This document shows positions 32,088 to 33,298 of a stretch of DNA of 33,298 bases, in pieces. The translations under genes and the position numbers were made by a program. The DNA is taken from the NCBI GenBank assembly GCA_040752635.1, contig JBFMGS010000023.1, forward strand, positions 1 through 33,298. Direction: 5' to 3'. Position 1 is the stretch's first letter. Every line of letters begins with the position of its first letter. A model generated the notes under the pieces. That model was not told the DNA's origin. It searched no databases and worked only from the letters and a program-made list of their open reading frames with translations. Source of the DNA: JBFMGS01 sp040752635. Its GTDB lineage: Bacteria > Bacillota > SHA-98 > UBA4971.

Positions 32088-33137
32088 CTACGTGCGGGCG
32101 AGAGCGCTCCGTGAACGGCGCGCGACCGCGTCCTGCGCCCTCTTGCGTGCAGCGAGATTTACTCGCGATGCAGCCACCTCCAGGATCCGTAGCACAAGAT
32201 CTTCGAACGAGAGCCCGGCAGCCATGGCCGCGATGGGGTAGAGGCTCGCTGTTGATAGGCCAGGCAGCGGGTTTATCTCGAGGAAGTTGGGGTTCCCGGC
32301 GCGGTCCAACCGGACATCCACGCGTGCCAGGTCCCGACACTCGAGCACCCGGTACGCCCTGACGGCCACATCGCGGATCTTCTCTGCAAGGTCGTCCGAG
32401 ACAGGCGCGGGGCACAGGAACCGCTCCATGTTGTCATGTTTTGTGTTGTAGCAGTACACGAACGACTCAGGAGCGATATCGGCTACGGGCCGCACTTCCA
32501 TGATAGGCAGGGTCTCGAGATCGTTGTTCCCCAGGATTCCCACGGTGAACTCGCGGCCCGGAAGAAACTCCTCCACAAGGGCGGGCTGGCGATAAGACCC
32601 TGTGATCCAGGATACCATCCTGGCGAGCTCTTCCCTATTAATGACCTTGGAAGAACTCCTCACACCCTTGCTTGATCCTTCGTAGGCTGGCTTCACAAAG
32701 AGGGGGAAATCCAGATCGACCTTGTGCAGCTCATCCGCGGCCTCAACTTTTACTGATCGGGGTGTTGGGACACCGTATGACGAAACGATCGCTTTGGTAA
32801 CGGCTTTATCAAGGCATACTGCGAGCGTAAGCGGGTCCGAGCCGGTGTAGGGGATGCCTAGCGACTCCAGTATGGCTGGCACGATCGCTTCTCGGCACCG
32901 GCCGTCCCAGCCCTCTGCAATATTGAAGACTATGTCAACGTGGTCACGCTGCAGTCTCGAAAGAAGCCCCGGGCCGTATGGCATCCGAACCACGCGATGC
33001 CCGGCAGCCCTCAGGGCTTTCACAATGCGGTCTACCGTTGCCTGTTCCTCAAACTCGGCGTCAGCGTCTTCGACTACCATCTCGGACCTGGGACAATCCT
33101 TCTTGAGGTTGTAGGCAAGACCTACTACAAATCCCAT
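32088..33137 (-). CDS. D-Ala-D-Ala ligase-like ATP-grasp enzyme
   Basis: ATP-grasp ligase of the D-alanine-D-alanine ligase family, 349 residues. Seen: VGLAYNLKKD at the N-terminus; VFNIAEGWDG; LGIPYTGSDPLTLAVCLDK leading into the ATP-grasp domain; FVKPAYEGSSKGV, the phosphate-binding loop; VEEFLPGREFTVGILG; and LEINPLPGLS with the metal-binding glutamate and asparagine. Family members join D-Ala residues for peptidoglycan, but many relatives make other dipeptide bonds. No murein genes flank it, so the substrate is uncertain. ATG at 33137 has GAGGG six bases upstream and is preferred over ATGs at 33143 and 33152. The last 20 residues are basic and arginine/alanine rich. It is convergent with the importer operon. 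Confidence 0.85.
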   Translation of the reverse strand: MGFVVGLAYNLKKDCPRSEMVVEDADAEFEEQATVDRIVKALRAAGHRVVRMPYGPGLLSRLQRDHVDIVFNIAEGWDGRCREAIVPAILESLGIPYTGSDPLTLAVCLDKAVTKAIVSSYGVPTPRSVKVEAADELHKVDLDFPLFVKPAYEGSSKGVRSSSKVINREELARMVSWITGSYRQPALVEEFLPGREFTVGILGNNDLETLPIMEVRPVADIAPESFVYCYNTKHDNMERFLCPAPVSDDLAEKIRDVAVRAYRVLECRDLARVDVRLDRAGNPNFLEINPLPGLSTASLYPIAAMAAGLSFEDLVLRILEVAASRVNLAARKRAQDAVARRSRSALART

Positions 33138-33298
33138 GGTCATCCCTCGCATTTTTGATGGTGCTCTCTGGTGGAATATGTCAGGCTCTATGGTTTTGGG
33201 TAAAACAAACCCAGTCGCGGTAGACCCGGTTTTCTGCCTCCCTGCTCGGCTTTTGGGATCGCCTCCCAGGCCCCATGACCACCTCCGACGCGCCTCGT
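33138..33298. other. Right edge of the window, no gene assigned
   Basis: All three minus-strand frames are largely open through this short stretch, so openness is not informative. None of the translations resembles a known protein end. An upstream gene on the minus strand may finish here, but this cannot be decided. Confidence 0.3.

Noticed and set aside
1..33298. tRNA, rRNA, CRISPR arrays, insertion sequences or prophage
   Set aside because: No TTCGA-type T-arm in a cloverleaf context, no regularly spaced repeats, and no transposase, integrase or phage protein were seen.

Overview
The window looks like one scaffold of a GC-rich member of the Bacillota (Firmicutes), probably from a metagenome assembly. 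Pointers to that group are a DegV family protein, a DUF1657 protein of the kind found in spore formers, a TrpXYZ-type ABC importer, an AarF-plus-phasin-like pair, purine-rich Shine-Dalgarno sequences (GGAGG/GGGAGG), frequent GTG and TTG starts, and sigma-A style promoters. The exact lineage cannot be fixed from sequence alone. A run of 100 N at 17406-17505, flanked by two identical 127-bp copies, shows scaffolding of two overlapping contigs. No rRNA, tRNA, CRISPR array, transposase or phage gene was seen.

Layout, left to right. 336-3016: phosphoglucomutase/phosphomannomutase converging on a membrane-anchored amidase-like protein, with stop codons that overlap. 3135-8231: an MFS transporter, a TrmB-family regulator and a P2-type cation ATPase. 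The last two share a candidate operator motif, and a structured leader precedes the ATPase. 8458-10248: alpha-glucan phosphorylase on the minus strand with a good promoter. 10711-12561: a TGS-domain GTPase and a beta-lactamase-fold serine hydrolase. 12723-13589: DegV on the minus strand. 13823-16045: a sugar-scavenging operon of PIG-L deacetylase and GH4 glycosidase, ending in the C-terminal remnant of an OppC/DppC-type permease. 16109-18600: a one-pass membrane protein of unknown function, an inverted-repeat-bounded structured element, the assembly gap, a DUF1657 protein and a DUF2148 ferredoxin-domain protein. 18743-21359: a GalT-family transferase and glycogen synthase. 21491-23450: an AarF/UbiB kinase-like protein and a phasin-like helical protein. 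24114-28425: an MFS transporter, pyruvate formate-lyase and its activating enzyme. 28687-31947: an Lrp/AsnC regulator with a three-gene TrpXYZ-like importer. 32088-33137: a D-Ala-D-Ala ligase-like ATP-grasp enzyme.

Together the genes describe an anaerobic fermenter. Glucose-1-phosphate metabolism (phosphoglucomutase, GalT-like, GlgA, GlgP) builds and breaks a glucan reserve; GH4 and PIG-L take in N-acetylated or phosphorylated disaccharides; pyruvate is cleaved to formate and acetyl-CoA by PflB/PflA.

The least explained parts are non-coding. (1) A putative TrmB operator, GTTCKTATGC, occurs twice at the trmB promoter and once before the ATPase. (2) Two elements at 16943-17215 and 31984-32061 share the same closing stem with a conserved bulged A but have unrelated interiors. 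(3) The ATPase leader has mutually exclusive helices and shares an 11-mer hairpin with the first of those elements. None of these could be assigned to a known family by reading.
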